A DNA stretch of 22,401 nucleotides, taken from a virus. Location of the stretch: the IMG/VR virus record IMGVR_UViG_3300008339_000549, positions 1 to 22,401 of that record. One strand, written 5' to 3'. The notes beneath the pieces were generated by a model. The model was not told where the DNA came from and ran no database searches. It was given only the letters and a program-made list of their open reading frames with translations. Shown piece after piece: positions 22,250-22,401 of this stretch. Within the stretch, counting starts at the first letter, position 1; the number at the start of each line of letters is the position of its first letter. The position numbers and the translations under genes are program-made.

Positions 22250-22401
22250 TGGCAACTATTCTAAGTGCATCTTTAAACGTGGCTAAAATCGATCAAACAA
22301 AATTAATCGATGGCCGTACAGGTAAATTCTTAAACGTAACTATCACAATCAACGATGAGGTTGATAAGTTTGGTAACAATGCAAGCATCTTTGAATCACA
22401 A
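22249..22401 (+). CDS. Protein downstream of ERF, 3' end cut by window edge
   Basis: The ATG at 22249 overlaps the ERF stop and the frame is open to the window end, giving 51 residues. It begins MATILSASLNVAKIDQTKLI, with a beta-rich pattern (FLNVTITINDEVDKFG). Similar short openings are seen in proteins directly after ERF genes in Bacteroidetes phages, possibly single-stranded DNA-binding proteins. That role fits the context but is not shown by the visible part. Confidence 0.6.
   Translation, partial: MATILSASLNVAKIDQTKLIDGRTGKFLNVTITINDEVDKFGNNASIFESQ

Noticed and set aside
1-22401. tRNA genes or attachment sites
   Set aside because: I saw no cloverleaf-like stretch, integrase or direct-repeat att pair. 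A dedicated scan was not possible.

Overview
The window is a stretch of a double-stranded DNA tailed-phage genome, most likely a siphovirus-like phage of a Bacteroidetes (Flavobacteriia/Cytophagia-type) host. The sequence is AT-rich and every supported gene is on the + strand. Genes are packed with 1- to 22-nt overlaps, or preceded by A-rich leaders without Shine-Dalgarno sites. Promoter-like sites match the Bacteroidetes -7 box (TAnnTTTG). Exported proteins have signal peptides ending in AQ or SQ, as is common in that phylum. No integrase, terminase, tRNA or attachment site is visible, and both ends of the window cut through genes.

Layout. (1) 2-4714: tail tip, minor tail and tape-measure genes, with a small hidden gene in front of the tape measure. 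(2) 4755-7086: head module of XkdF-like prohead protease, Cys-rich small protein, acidic scaffold-like protein and major capsid protein. (3) 7101-10334: a terminator-like hairpin, the putative tail-tube gene, a second hairpin, a small conserved protein, a portal fused to a Cys/His-bearing C-terminal domain, and a connector. (4) 10400-13719: baseplate/fibre genes, including an 883-aa fibre ending in an intramolecular chaperone (peptidase S74) domain. (5) 13765-15910: lysis region with holin candidate, spanin-like membrane protein, PG-binding + GH19 endolysin and a small basic protein. (6) 15907-20748: an accessory envelope cassette of six translationally coupled genes. It encodes a membrane-anchored CsgG-like half domain, a secreted cohesin/dockerin-like protein, a lipoprotein, a TM + Pro-rich (TonB-shaped) protein, an exported CsgG-family protein and an outer-membrane beta-barrel candidate with a long low-complexity linker. 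It closes with a strong intrinsic terminator at 20808. (7) 20848-22401: the start of an early/replication module, read from two near-identical promoter-leader units. It has small orphan genes, an ERF-type single-strand annealing protein and the start of a further gene.

Working together: the first 13.7 kb builds head and tail, although tail tip and tape measure lie upstream of the head genes. Lysis genes follow and run by stop/start overlaps directly into the envelope cassette, so the cassette is probably expressed late. Its parts resemble a reduced curli-type (CsgG) export or surface-display system. This is the best candidate for an undescribed system in the window. Its role (surface remodelling, superinfection exclusion, or help with outer-membrane disruption) cannot be decided from sequence alone.
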